The notes: a model not told the origin generated them from the letters alone. A stretch of DNA of 64,000 nucleotides from Planctomycetota bacterium (GCA_018242525.1 JAFEBS010000056.1:127202-191201), one strand, 5' to 3'; positions 27,123-36,491 are shown, counted from the first letter of the stretch. Numbers and translations are program-made.

Positions 27123-30100
27123 TCATTTTTGTGGATTAACCCGCGTCACGCCGGGGACAATGCGGAACGAGTACGGGTAATGCTCAATTGATTTGTCGCT
27201 GGAGTCCCGCGCCTCAATTGTGAGCTGGTACAACTCGGTCGGCGGACCAATTCTCAAAGCCGGACTCGTCAATGTGACCTTGACCCCGTCTGCGACCGGC
27301 TGGGATTTCGTCCACACAGAACTCTCACGATCCGAACACACGATGCGGTATTCGATTTCCCCTTCCGAGCGGTCCCCCTGCACAGTCAGTTCGATCGAAA
27401 ACGTCTGCTTGCCGACATTGACCAGCTTGCCCTCTCCGATCTGCCGGAAGCGATCACCGACGACTTTTACATCAATGAGTGTCGAAAGTCCGCCGTAGAT
27501 TGCGCGGACCTGTGCCTGACCGATTCCATTGGCCGTAATTCGACCGGACGGAGTCCCCTGCTCCAGCGTGGCGACAGACGCATTGAGCGTTTCCCACTGC
27601 GCTTCCACGGGGCGGGAGGCACGGTCGCCTTTGGAGCGAGCAAAGATCTGCACGGGTGCTGAAGTCTCGCCAAGTCGCAACGTCAGGGTCGATGGTTTCG
27701 CATCGAGTGCTACAGCGGCCGGACCGGATCCAGAAACGTCCAGCGTAACGGTCTTGGTCTGCAAAGTGCCAAGGCGGCCCTGCAACGTGAACTGTCCCGG
27801 TTGTTTGCCGATCACGGCGGGTGCAGAGTGGACGGCAACCTGAGTCCCCGGATTGGGGAGCGTGACCTCCAGCGCGACGTGAGGCACTCCAGACTCTCCT
27901 GCTTTGTCTGAAATGAACGAGGTCAAATCCTGGCGCGCACTGCCGTCGCGGGGATGGCCCCAGAGTTTGTAGGGCCTGGATTCCCCAACTAGCAGGGGAG
28001 TCTGCTCAACGTCCAGTTCAAGGCTCGCGAATTCCGACGAAACGGGTCGTATCACCAGCGAATGTGTGTTTGAAAGGTATTCCCGATGCTTGGCCTGAAG
28101 CGTCACGCGGCCTGGCTTCCTCGCGATCAGACGGCACCCTGCACGCACGTCCGCCATGTCCATCTGATCCGGTTGTAAGACGAGCGTCGTTTCGGTGTTG
28201 GTGACATCGACAGAACTTCCGCCGCTGAACAGCTCCGCAAAGAACTCGACTTCGGCTCCAACGGACGTTTCCGAGGTGCCGGTCAATCGCAGCCTCGCGG
28301 TGGCTTGCGGTACGTCGTCAGGGACTTCAACCGTTGCCGAACCAGACAACCCGTCGTACTTGCCACCTGGATCGACCACGGTCACCGCTACAATCGCCTG
28401 CCCTGTCGCAGTCGCGCGGATCTTGTTGTCTGGATCCACGCGGAAGATCTGGTTCGATGTGGCGGACAGTTTGTAGGACATTTCTATCGGACTGCTGCCC
28501 GGTGCGGGGACCACTTCCACTCGGGCGAAGGCCCCATTCTGTCCGTTGCGAATCACGAGCGGGTTCGGCGAGATCCGAAGCAAGGCATTGTTTGGCAACC
28601 GCTCGACTACATCCACCAGGAGTGGGCTTCGAGACTTCATGCCGTCGAGCTCGGCGTCAATTTGAGTCTGACCGATCTTCTTCGGCGTGATGAGCGGACC
28701 CGCAGGACCTGTCGTGATCGAAATGACATCCTGCGGCTCGCGCACGGTCAACGTGACCAGATGATCGACATCCTGCTGAGTCCCGTCGGCCAATGTACGA
28801 ATCACCCGAATGCGGTTGCCAGGGTAACCCAACTCGACGCGTGTTGCGCTCGGCACAAACATCAATCCAACAGGCTTTGCAGCAGGAGCATTTCCGGCAG
28901 CTGTGCTCGAAGACGCCGTTCCATTTCCGTCAGATCCAGTGGTCGCAACCTTCAATGGCGCGCTGGCTCGCAGCACGCCGGCCTGGGCGATGACTTCGGT
29001 GTCGCCAGGTGAACGACCTCGTACTCGCAACGTGCGATCGGCCGTCGCGATAGTCGTGTTGCCGACGCGAAGACGAACCCCGTCATCGGTACCCAACTCC
29101 ACGACGGAGTTTCCACGTCTCGCGAAGACCTGAAAATCGACTGTGTCGCCCACAGCGACCACGGCCTGATTCGGCTCGATCGTCAAATCGCGCAACGGGT
29201 CTGCGGTCACACGAACGGGAACCAGCTTCGACGGATTGTCGCGCCACACACAGTTGATCGTTGCAGCCCCCGGTTCAGCGCCGAACAGATTGTGCCCCTT
29301 CTCGATCTGCACTGCGGCAGGATTGGCTCCGCCAGCCGTCAACTTGAGATCGGGATGCAGTCCAAGCCGCTTTCGTCCGCTGTTCGTGATGCCGGTGATG
29401 GTCAATTTCCTGCGTTCGCCAACGGACAGCGGAACCCTGACCGGACTGACCTCCAGACTCTGGTAGGGTGTCTCGGTGACGACTGCCTTGACCGTCGCCG
29501 GCGCATCGATTCCGGATACTCGCACCAGGATGTCAGCCTCGCCAGCAGTCATCCCGAGTACACCGCGGCCACTCACGGCTACGACCGTGTCGGCGGAACT
29601 CGACAACAGCGCTGCATCTGTCACGTCGGCACGCTGGCCATTCTCCGAGACGCGGAACACGCGCAAGGAGGCTTCTTCTCCGACAGCAAGATTTAGTTTG
29701 GCTGGTTCAACGACCAGTCGAACATTGCCGCTCGTCGCGCGGGGCCGCGGTTCAACCGACACATCGAGCATTACAGACTCGCTTCCAAGCGAGAATCTGA
29801 CGCGTGTTCGTCCCGCGCCGCGGGCCACGAGCGAGTCACGTTCGGGCAGGTGCTCTACAATGTTGCGGGCCGCTGGAGAAACAAGGCACTGACTGCTCAC
29901 ATCCGCTCCGTCGCGAGTGATGGTGATATCGGTACCAATGTGTCGCGACTCCTCCAGTCCCATTGTCAGGCTCGACGGCGTGACAACCAGACGCCGTGAG
30001 GGACTTGGCGTCGCCGTGACTGTCACCACCGACGCCTGACTGACGATCTTGCCGTATTCGACGGTCACATGGCTGCGCCCTTCGGCCAATCCAGTAATGT

Positions 30101-33100
30101 TGCAGCCATCAGCAAGTGCGACCGCAGCGTCATCCGACTTCCACGTCAATTCCGGTCGACCGGTGATGTCACCCACAACGCGGCCCTGCTTCCAACCGAT
30201 GGCTCGCAACCCCGCTGACTCACCCACAGCGATGTCGAGCGTCTGCGGGACGATGACAAGTTGATCGATCTCCAGTTCGTCGATCACTTCGACGTCGAGT
30301 GACTCGGCCGCCATGACGCCATCATAACCGACCTTCAACTTTGCACGACCAGCGGCTTGAGCGACGAGCCTTCCCGTGTGAATCGCGAGCGGGGCGGGTT
30401 CCAGATCGCCTTCGACGCTCAATTGCGCATCCGCCGTCACGTCGCGAGTTGCACCGTCGGCGTTGGTCGCTTCAACGCGGAAGTCAGTGAAGCTCGTGCC
30501 GACCGGCAGACGGATTGGCGGTTTGGCGGTGGTTAGCAATCGCACTGACGCCGGCTTGAAGCTACCCGGCTGATCGTCGGTGACGGTCAATTCACAGGAA
30601 CCAGAACCGGTCACAAGCGGATGCTTCGCAATCAATTTTGCTTTGCCAGGAGAGAGGCCGCGGAAAGCTCCGGAGGCACGATCGACCGCAACAACGTCGG
30701 GGGATTGGCTTTCAAACGTCACCCCGTCCATGTTCAGTTGGACGGGACCACGACTGCCAATGCCAATCAGCTTGAACTGTCCGGCCTCTCCTGTCGCGAC
30801 AGTGGACTTGTCGGGTTGCAGACTGAGCTTCAGGTCATCTGGCTCGATTGACGAGATTGCTACGACGTTTGAAGTCCGTCCCTGATACACTGCCTTGACT
30901 TTGAGCGGCCCTGCTCCGGCCTTGAGTGCTTCGACATCGCCTGAGCCGAAGCGGAGCCCCGATATCGGATCAACCTCCCATTCAAGGCGTTCAGGGGGAA
31001 TCACCACGCGGCGACCGTCGCCATAGCAGGCTTCTGTCTTCAACGACAGCTTCTGACCCACCGGAAGCTCGATCGTTCCGGCAGGCGACAGTTCCAACTG
31101 CAACGGAGTACTCGTGACGTCAACCAATCCTTCTGCATGAAGTTCGCCAAACTTCACGCTCAATTCTTCCGGCTCATCGGTCTGTTGCATTCCCTTGACT
31201 CGCGGTCCCTGTCGATCGAGTTGAGCGATCTCGGGACGAGGAAGCGCAATCCATTGCAATTGGTCGGGAGCGATCTCCGCTCGCGGCCCATCGGGTGAAT
31301 CTGCCAGAACACGGAGCGGCCTCGAATCGTCAACGGCAACAGAGATGCGAGGCGGATCGATCGTCAACGCGGTGAAGTTCCCGGCGACGACCTTTACGTC
31401 AAACGAGACTGACTTATCACCCTGAATGATTTGAATCGCGCCACCACCAATGGCGCGGCCGATCAATCGCGACCGCCCCGAGACTTCCACTTGCTTCGGA
31501 ACCGAGCTGACCATGCGATACGGCGGATTGGGGGCAGCGACTACCTGGACATCGGCGATCTCACCCACCCGCAATGTGAGCGACTTCGGATAAACTGACA
31601 GTGTGTCATCGTTGGCGTCTACATCAAGCACCGTCACGTCAAGGCTGGTGGACAATCCTCGGAATTTTGCCGAGAGCGTCGCAGTCCCCGGCGTCAGCGC
31701 TCTCAGCCGATGACCTTCGATGGTGGCATTTGCCGCCGGAATCAATTCCAAAGTGAGCTTCTCAGTTCCAGTCACTGTATGCCTGGCGCCATCGTCCGCC
31801 ACGGCCGTCACTGAGACTTCACCCAACTGCCCAACACGAAGATTGGCGGGCGAGACCGCCAACTCCAGAGATTTGAACGGCTTTTCGGTGACGACGACCG
31901 GAACCTCGGCCGACATGTATTTGCTTTCATCAGTCGCGCGATAACGCACGACCAGCTTGCCTTCTCCCGCTTCGAGACCCCGCACCAGACCGACATCGAC
32001 ACCGAACGGATCATTCGCATGAGGAGACAATTCGGCGGAAGTCGTCAGGTCCGCGGTACGACCGTTTTCAAACCGCCCCTGCAACTTCCAGGGTACCTGG
32101 GCGTCGACGGCGACCTCCAACCTCGCCGGTACGAGCACGAGTTCCAGCGGATTGGCCGGTGGCTCGACCGTCACGTCAATTTGGCGTGTCATTTCGCCCA
32201 CGACAAAAGTGATTTTCGTCTTGCCGGGAGACTTGGCACGACCAAGCAAGCGGAACGGATTGCTGAATGCAAGGATTCGATCTTCGTCAACGAGCGGTCT
32301 TGCGGTGGCCGTGACATCCTCGTCGGCCTGACCGTTTTGCCCACGTCGTTTGACCGTGAATTCCACTTGACTGCCAACCGGCCCCGTCCAGGTCTCGGGC
32401 GAGACGATCAGCGATTGCATGACCGGGCTGACTGTGCCGCCACCATTTTGATTCTTCGCAAACCACCACACTCCACCAGCGACCGCGCAGAGGACACACA
32501 GCGCCGCAATCGCTTTAACAATCGAAAGACCCAGTCCGCCTGATCGACCGCCGGAATCCGTGTGCCGATTGCATTTCGGGCATTTGGGTGCCGCGCTTGT
32601 CCGATTGAGGAAATAAAGTCGACATTTTGATGTGCAGATCACCGGAACGGCGGGTTGGGAATCCCGGCGCCGAAAGCCGGCGCACCAGACGAGGTGCCAT
32701 TTCTTCTTGTCATCCTGCCATTTCATGAAATAAAAACGACGCTCTTTTTTGCGAAGCTCGCTTTTCAACGCGGCCATTTCACCAGCCGCGTATTCCTGGA
32801 CAGCTTTCTCGATACTGGTCCTTGGTGTGGCCGCCTTGAGTTTGGCCTCAATCTCGGTGAGATCCTTCTTCAGTTCCCCATCCAGGTCGGCTTCGGTGAC
32901 GACTGTGCAGGAAATGTTGGGAACGCGCGCATTTCGTTCGTCGCGGACGTAGAAATCGATACGCCCTCCATGCCGTTCCGGCTCGGCGACCAGTGGTCCC
33001 AGCCACTGCATCAGGGCATAGCAGTTCGCGTTCTTGTCATCCAAAACGGCGCGGCCGGGCTGAAGTGCCACGTCTGTGAAATCGGCCTGTTGTGGAGCCG

Positions 33101-33143
33101 GAGGCGCCAGGTCGATGTGAACAAACGGCAGGACGGAACCCAT
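27123..33143 (-). CDS. Giant Ig-like-repeat membrane protein with N-terminal zinc-ribbon module
   Basis: The 2006-aa protein begins with the module shared with the 1188-aa protein, a zinc ribbon (C170, C174, C188, C191) and a transmembrane helix at about 208-228. Some 1750 residues of tandem Ig-like (Big_2-type) beta domains follow, each with patterns such as LVVTPSSLTMGLEESRH or LTIEPNQAVVAVGDTVDF. The open frame extends to 33161, but the ATG at 33143 is chosen because GGAG lies just upstream. It is the first gene of the operon. The repeats are presumably extracytoplasmic and span a long distance. Function is unknown: adhesion, envelope scaffold or contact-dependent delivery are all possible. 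Confidence 0.8.
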   Translation of the reverse strand: MGSVLPFVHIDLAPPAPQQADFTDVALQPGRAVLDDKNANCYALMQWLGPLVAEPERHGGRIDFYVRDERNARVPNISCTVVTEADLDGELKKDLTEIEAKLKAATPRTSIEKAVQEYAAGEMAALKSELRKKERRFYFMKWQDDKKKWHLVWCAGFRRRDSQPAVPVICTSKCRLYFLNRTSAAPKCPKCNRHTDSGGRSGGLGLSIVKAIAALCVLCAVAGGVWWFAKNQNGGGTVSPVMQSLIVSPETWTGPVGSQVEFTVKRRGQNGQADEDVTATARPLVDEDRILAFSNPFRLLGRAKSPGKTKITFVVGEMTRQIDVTVEPPANPLELVLVPARLEVAVDAQVPWKLQGRFENGRTADLTTSAELSPHANDPFGVDVGLVRGLEAGEGKLVVRYRATDESKYMSAEVPVVVTEKPFKSLELAVSPANLRVGQLGEVSVTAVADDGARHTVTGTEKLTLELIPAANATIEGHRLRALTPGTATLSAKFRGLSTSLDVTVLDVDANDDTLSVYPKSLTLRVGEIADVQVVAAPNPPYRMVSSVPKQVEVSGRSRLIGRAIGGGAIQIIQGDKSVSFDVKVVAGNFTALTIDPPRISVAVDDSRPLRVLADSPDGPRAEIAPDQLQWIALPRPEIAQLDRQGPRVKGMQQTDEPEELSVKFGELHAEGLVDVTSTPLQLELSPAGTIELPVGQKLSLKTEACYGDGRRVVIPPERLEWEVDPISGLRFGSGDVEALKAGAGPLKVKAVYQGRTSNVVAISSIEPDDLKLSLQPDKSTVATGEAGQFKLIGIGSRGPVQLNMDGVTFESQSPDVVAVDRASGAFRGLSPGKAKLIAKHPLVTGSGSCELTVTDDQPGSFKPASVRLLTTAKPPIRLPVGTSFTDFRVEATNADGATRDVTADAQLSVEGDLEPAPLAIHTGRLVAQAAGRAKLKVGYDGVMAAESLDVEVIDELEIDQLVIVPQTLDIAVGESAGLRAIGWKQGRVVGDITGRPELTWKSDDAAVALADGCNITGLAEGRSHVTVEYGKIVSQASVVTVTATPSPSRRLVVTPSSLTMGLEESRHIGTDITITRDGADVSSQCLVSPAARNIVEHLPERDSLVARGAGRTRVRFSLGSESVMLDVSVEPRPRATSGNVRLVVEPAKLNLAVGEEASLRVFRVSENGQRADVTDAALLSSSADTVVAVSGRGVLGMTAGEADILVRVSGIDAPATVKAVVTETPYQSLEVSPVRVPLSVGERRKLTITGITNSGRKRLGLHPDLKLTAGGANPAAVQIEKGHNLFGAEPGAATINCVWRDNPSKLVPVRVTADPLRDLTIEPNQAVVAVGDTVDFQVFARRGNSVVELGTDDGVRLRVGNTTIATADRTLRVRGRSPGDTEVIAQAGVLRASAPLKVATTGSDGNGTASSSTAAGNAPAAKPVGLMFVPSATRVELGYPGNRIRVIRTLADGTQQDVDHLVTLTVREPQDVISITTGPAGPLITPKKIGQTQIDAELDGMKSRSPLLVDVVERLPNNALLRISPNPLVIRNGQNGAFARVEVVPAPGSSPIEMSYKLSATSNQIFRVDPDNKIRATATGQAIVAVTVVDPGGKYDGLSGSATVEVPDDVPQATARLRLTGTSETSVGAEVEFFAELFSGGSSVDVTNTETTLVLQPDQMDMADVRAGCRLIARKPGRVTLQAKHREYLSNTHSLVIRPVSSEFASLELDVEQTPLLVGESRPYKLWGHPRDGSARQDLTSFISDKAGESGVPHVALEVTLPNPGTQVAVHSAPAVIGKQPGQFTLQGRLGTLQTKTVTLDVSGSGPAAVALDAKPSTLTLRLGETSAPVQIFARSKGDRASRPVEAQWETLNASVATLEQGTPSGRITANGIGQAQVRAIYGGLSTLIDVKVVGDRFRQIGEGKLVNVGKQTFSIELTVQGDRSEGEIEYRIVCSDRESSVWTKSQPVADGVKVTLTSPALRIGPPTELYQLTIEARDSSDKSIEHYPYSFRIVPGVTRVNPQK

Positions 33144-33487
33144 ACGAATCTCCAGTACCACACCCGATCGGTGCCGCAGTTCAAGTGACGGGTCGCAACT
33201 CCGAGTGGCCGAAGAGGATGTGTTTTCAGTGTTTGATTATGCGTTAGGCCCAAAGCTGTTGCAAGGAACATCGACAAACGTGTTACTGACCCGACAAGCG
33301 AACCTCAGCGGTCGTCACAGGCGGTCAAAGAACAGCCCCTGTTGAGCACGCTCATCCAACCGATCTGAAGTCGGCGGATCAACTTGAAGCGACTCAACCC
33401 CAGTAGTAGACTCACACTGCCGCTCGATGATTCGTCCATGTGGCCTGCTGGCGAGTGCTGTCTGCGGTGAGGGGGGAGTTTCCGCGA
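33144..33487. other. Divergent control region between the Srf-like operon and the ECF sigma gene
   Basis: 344 bp with no supported gene. It should contain the operon promoter on the minus strand and the sigma-factor promoter on the plus strand. No clear -35/-10 pair is recognised. If the ECF factor controls both, a shared non-canonical promoter motif should be found here. Confidence 0.45.
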
Positions 33488-34105
33488 ATGTCGTCTGTAA
33501 ATGCAGGTTCAGTCTCGCTCTGGATCAAGGCCGCTCGAGATGGTGAGCCTCATGCAATTCAGCACCTTTGGTCACGCTACTACGAGAAGCTCGTCAGACT
33601 CGCTCGAACGCGTCTGCGTGGTGCTCCCCGTCGAGTTCAGGATGAGGAGGATTTCGCGGCGCATGCTCTGGAAAGCTTCCATCGAGGCCTGCAGTGCGGT
33701 TACTACCCGGACGTCACCGACCGTGGCGGTCTGTGGCGACTGATGATTGCACTCACGGCGAACAAGGTGGTGGACGGACTGCGACACGAACGCCGGGCCA
33801 AACGTGGTGGTGGGAATGTTGTGGACGAAGGCATCCTGGGCGATGGTGCAGTGCTGGCCGAGGCTTTTGGCGACGAGCCGACTCAAGAAGTCGCCGTCGC
33901 ATTCGCGGACATGCTTGATCAAGTCCTCGCCAAACTCGGTGACGAGACGCTTCGCCAGGTCGCTCTCATGCGACTGGACGGCTATTCAAACGACGAGATC
34001 GCGCAGCAATTGGGCTGCGTCGAACGTACGATTGAACGAAAACTGAATGTCATCCGCCGCGTCTGGCGTGAGACTGACCCCGAGTTTGAGCAACCGCCGA
34101 CCTGA
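33488..34105 (+). CDS. ECF-type RNA polymerase sigma factor
   Basis: The 205-aa protein has sigma region 2 (IQHLWSRYYEKLVRLARTRLRG, then DEEDFAAHALESFHRG) and a region 4 helix-turn-helix (LMRLDGYSNDEIAQQLGCVERTIERKL). The architecture and size fit planctomycete ECF factors that cluster with Ser/Thr kinases. The ATG at 33488 has GGGGGGAG upstream; the open frame runs from 33440. No anti-sigma factor gene is adjacent; the kinase gene follows by 137 nt. It is divergent from the Srf-like operon and may control it (inference). Confidence 0.85.
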   Translation: MSSVNAGSVSLWIKAARDGEPHAIQHLWSRYYEKLVRLARTRLRGAPRRVQDEEDFAAHALESFHRGLQCGYYPDVTDRGGLWRLMIALTANKVVDGLRHERRAKRGGGNVVDEGILGDGAVLAEAFGDEPTQEVAVAFADMLDQVLAKLGDETLRQVALMRLDGYSNDEIAQQLGCVERTIERKLNVIRRVWRETDPEFEQPPT

Positions 34106-34242
34106 AATCTTCGGTCCCGATCACCGAGTTCTCAGAAGCTTGCCCAATTCATCTGTCGGGTGTCAGGCCACTGCGACGATGTTCAATTGAGTGTTTTGAT
34201 CGATTAAATTGCCGGCGTCACGCAGCTTGGAAGGGTTGAAAC

Positions 34243-36186
34243 GTGCCTGACGACTTGAACGACCCGCAGCTGAGCCTGTCAGAGGTGCGTCACATCGACC
34301 AGCAATGTGACGAATTCGAGTCCGCATGGAATAACGGTGAGCGTCCTCAGATCGAAGATTTCATCGCCGGCCGTCCCGAACCTGAATCGAGTCACTTGTT
34401 TCGTGAGTTGCTGAAGGTCGACGTGGATTGCCGGATTTGTTGTGGCGGCGATGCTCGGTTGTCTGAGGTGGACTATCGCCACCGATTTCCCAATCGTGAC
34501 CGCGAAATCAGTGCGGTTTTTTCCCTGACGGCGCGCGAGTCAGCGACATTTGGTGTCGCATCAACTCGGTCGATGTTTCCTGGGGATTTGCCGCATCAAA
34601 TCGACAAGTACGACCTCTTGAACCGCATCGGACGCGGTGGCATGGGCGAGGTCTATCGCGCGCGACACATTCCGTTGAACAGTATTGTCGCCTTGAAACT
34701 CATCAACGCGAAGCAGATCGAGAACCCTCTGGCTGTGGCGCGTTTCAAGCAGGAGATCAAGGCCGTCGGAAAACTTGATCACCCGAACATTGTCAAGGCG
34801 ACTGATGCCGGTGAATTTGGAGGAATGCATTACCTGGCAATGGAACTGGTGGAGGGTATCGATCTTGCCAGGGTCATACGGCGCCTCGGACGCCTCTCGG
34901 TCGCCGATGCCTGTGAGATCCTCCGGCAAGCCGCCATGGGGATGGCTCATGCACACGAGAAGGGACTGATTCATCGCGACCTCAAGCCGTCAAACCTGAT
35001 GCTCACCAAACACGTCCTCGACAAGAGCGGACAGGTTAAAGTGCTGGACATGGGGCTGGCACGGTTGCTGGATCCCGGTCAGATTACGGGTGAGATACCA
35101 GCACTCACTACCAGCGGCCAGGCGATGGGAACACCCGAATACATGGCCCCCGAGCAGGTGAGAAACACGACGGCGATCGATCAGCGTGTCGATGTTTACA
35201 GCTTCGGCTGCACTCTGTACGAGTTTCTGGTTGGGCAGCCACCGTTTCCGAAATCGAAGCACGGGACGCCGATCGGCGTTCTCATGGCACAGGTCAATGA
35301 ACCGCTGCCTCCCGTCATACAAGCTCGCCCGGAACTTCCGGCCAGCCTTGTCGAGATTGTCGGGAATCTGCTGGCCAAGAACCCGGACGAACGAACCGCC
35401 TCAATGGAAGAGGTGGTTTCGCGACTGGAACCGTTTGCCCGTTCGAGCAACATCGCGGCATTGCTGGACCGCGCACGGCAGTATCCTCCTGTGGAATCGC
35501 TCGAAGGTGATCAACAGGAAGATGACAAGCCGGATCACGTAGTCGCTTCTGATGGCCGGTCCGGGTTGTCGCGACGACAGATCCTCGGCGCATTGGGTGG
35601 AGGTGCCTTGGTTTTTGCAGTCGCAACGATGTTCTTGTGGCCGGACTCGGGAACGGATGTCCTGGCAATGGTGGATCCCCAGAGAGACCGAATGCGGGGT
35701 GATTGGCGACTCACCTCCGGCCGCCTGGAATCTCCGCGGGACGGTGTGGCAATTCTGCGGCTTCCGTACACGACACCCACCGAGTTCGACCTCGACGCGA
35801 TTGTGGACCGCGAGTACGGCCTGATGCTGTCATTCGTCCACATCGACCGGGTGACTCCGTTTCTGATTCGTTTCGGATCCGATGTGGAGGTGACCGGACC
35901 TGGCCCTGCCAAGGGACGCCCCGAACACGTCGCGGGAACCGTATTGTCTGCCAGTTGGCCACTGCATCGCCAGGAAGCGAGCCGACTGCGGATCGAAGTT
36001 CGCAAACGGCGGTTGCTGGTTCGTCTGAACGATGAGCAACCCCTGGAGTGGAAGGGAGACTTCACATTTCCGGGTGGCGTGGGTTCTGAGTTTGGTCTCG
36101 AACGTGACGGCTTGTACCTGTGTACGGAGGAGAGCGAGTTTCGAATTCTAGAATTGCGCATCGCCGATCGAACTGGAAAACCTTAA
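34243..36186 (+). CDS. Membrane Ser/Thr protein kinase (PknB-like)
   Basis: A planctomycete-style N-terminal module (CDEFESAWNNGERPQIEDFI) precedes a kinase domain with GRGGMGEVY (P-loop), ALKLI (lysine) and catalytic HRDLKPSN. The magnesium motif is DMG in place of DFG. A transmembrane helix sits near residues 450-467 (LGGGALVFAVATMFLWP), leaving a ~175-aa extracytoplasmic sensor-like region of LamG/beta-sandwich character. The start is GTG with GGAAGGG upstream. It phosphorylates Ser/Thr on unknown targets. ECF-kinase pairing is common in this phylum; the kinase may regulate the adjacent sigma factor. Confidence 0.85.
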   Translation: MPDDLNDPQLSLSEVRHIDQQCDEFESAWNNGERPQIEDFIAGRPEPESSHLFRELLKVDVDCRICCGGDARLSEVDYRHRFPNRDREISAVFSLTARESATFGVASTRSMFPGDLPHQIDKYDLLNRIGRGGMGEVYRARHIPLNSIVALKLINAKQIENPLAVARFKQEIKAVGKLDHPNIVKATDAGEFGGMHYLAMELVEGIDLARVIRRLGRLSVADACEILRQAAMGMAHAHEKGLIHRDLKPSNLMLTKHVLDKSGQVKVLDMGLARLLDPGQITGEIPALTTSGQAMGTPEYMAPEQVRNTTAIDQRVDVYSFGCTLYEFLVGQPPFPKSKHGTPIGVLMAQVNEPLPPVIQARPELPASLVEIVGNLLAKNPDERTASMEEVVSRLEPFARSSNIAALLDRARQYPPVESLEGDQQEDDKPDHVVASDGRSGLSRRQILGALGGGALVFAVATMFLWPDSGTDVLAMVDPQRDRMRGDWRLTSGRLESPRDGVAILRLPYTTPTEFDLDAIVDREYGLMLSFVHIDRVTPFLIRFGSDVEVTGPGPAKGRPEHVAGTVLSASWPLHRQEASRLRIEVRKRRLLVRLNDEQPLEWKGDFTFPGGVGSEFGLERDGLYLCTEESEFRILELRIADRTGKP

Positions 36187-36283
36187 TAACAATTGGCAAC
36201 GCCAAACCCCACCGTTAGAAGCGGGGAGTGATTTCCGTTTCACCATCGAAGCATGCTGCTGACAGGCCCCGCTGATGGACGAT

Positions 36284-36359
36284 TGACCAAGGTGGGAGTT
36301 GAACCCACAGATTCACCAGGCTCTCGACCTGGCCGCTTTTCCGGTTTGCGTACTTGGCC
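36284..36359 (-). tRNA. tRNA-Leu(GAG)-like, short variable arm, C33
   Basis: Acceptor GGCCAAG/CTTGGTC is the same as in the Leu(CAG) gene of this array. D-arm stem CGC/GCG, anticodon stem CCAGG/CCTGG, T-arm GTGGG-TTCAACT-CCCAC. The anticodon loop TCGAGAG gives GAG but has C at position 33 where U is nearly universal, and the variable region is only a few nucleotides. Function may be impaired. Confidence 0.65.
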
Positions 36360-36420
36360 GGATCGATCGGAGGATTTGCACCTCGGAGTCACGCAGGACA
36401 CGGTGAAGACATGTGTTCAG
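36360..36420 (-). other. tRNA-like fragments (unresolved)
   Basis: The minus strand shows an anticodon-like hairpin ACATG-TCTTCAC-CGTGT and a T-arm-like GAGG-TGCAAAT-CCTC, but no matching acceptor stem unless it overlaps the neighbouring tRNA. It could be a decayed tRNA, perhaps Glu(TTC). Confidence 0.3.
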
Positions 36421-36490
36421 TTGCAGACCCCGGTAACGATCCGGGAAAGCTGGCCATATGAAAGCCAGTCGGGCACCTGCCCTGCCTGCA
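36421..36490 (-). tRNA. tRNA with CAT anticodon, minimal D-arm
   Basis: Acceptor TGCAGGC/GTCTGCA (7 bp), anticodon stem TGGCT/GGCCA with loop TTCATAT (CAT), T-stem CCCGG/CCGGG. The D-arm is a tiny GGGC-AGGT-GCCC hairpin and the T-loop is the atypical ATCGTTA. It could serve Met or, if modified, Ile AUA. It ends one base from the next tRNA. Confidence 0.55.
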
Positions 36491-36491
36491 T

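Noticed and set aside
27123..33143. RTX or type-I secreted adhesin
   Set aside because: No GGxGxDxUx calcium repeats and a clear N-terminal TM helix with cytoplasmic zinc ribbon instead of a C-terminal secretion signal.
36361..36450. tRNA-Glu(TTC)
   Set aside because: Anticodon and T-arm pieces exist, but the only acceptor partner overlaps the neighbouring CAT tRNA and the T-stem has a C-C mismatch.
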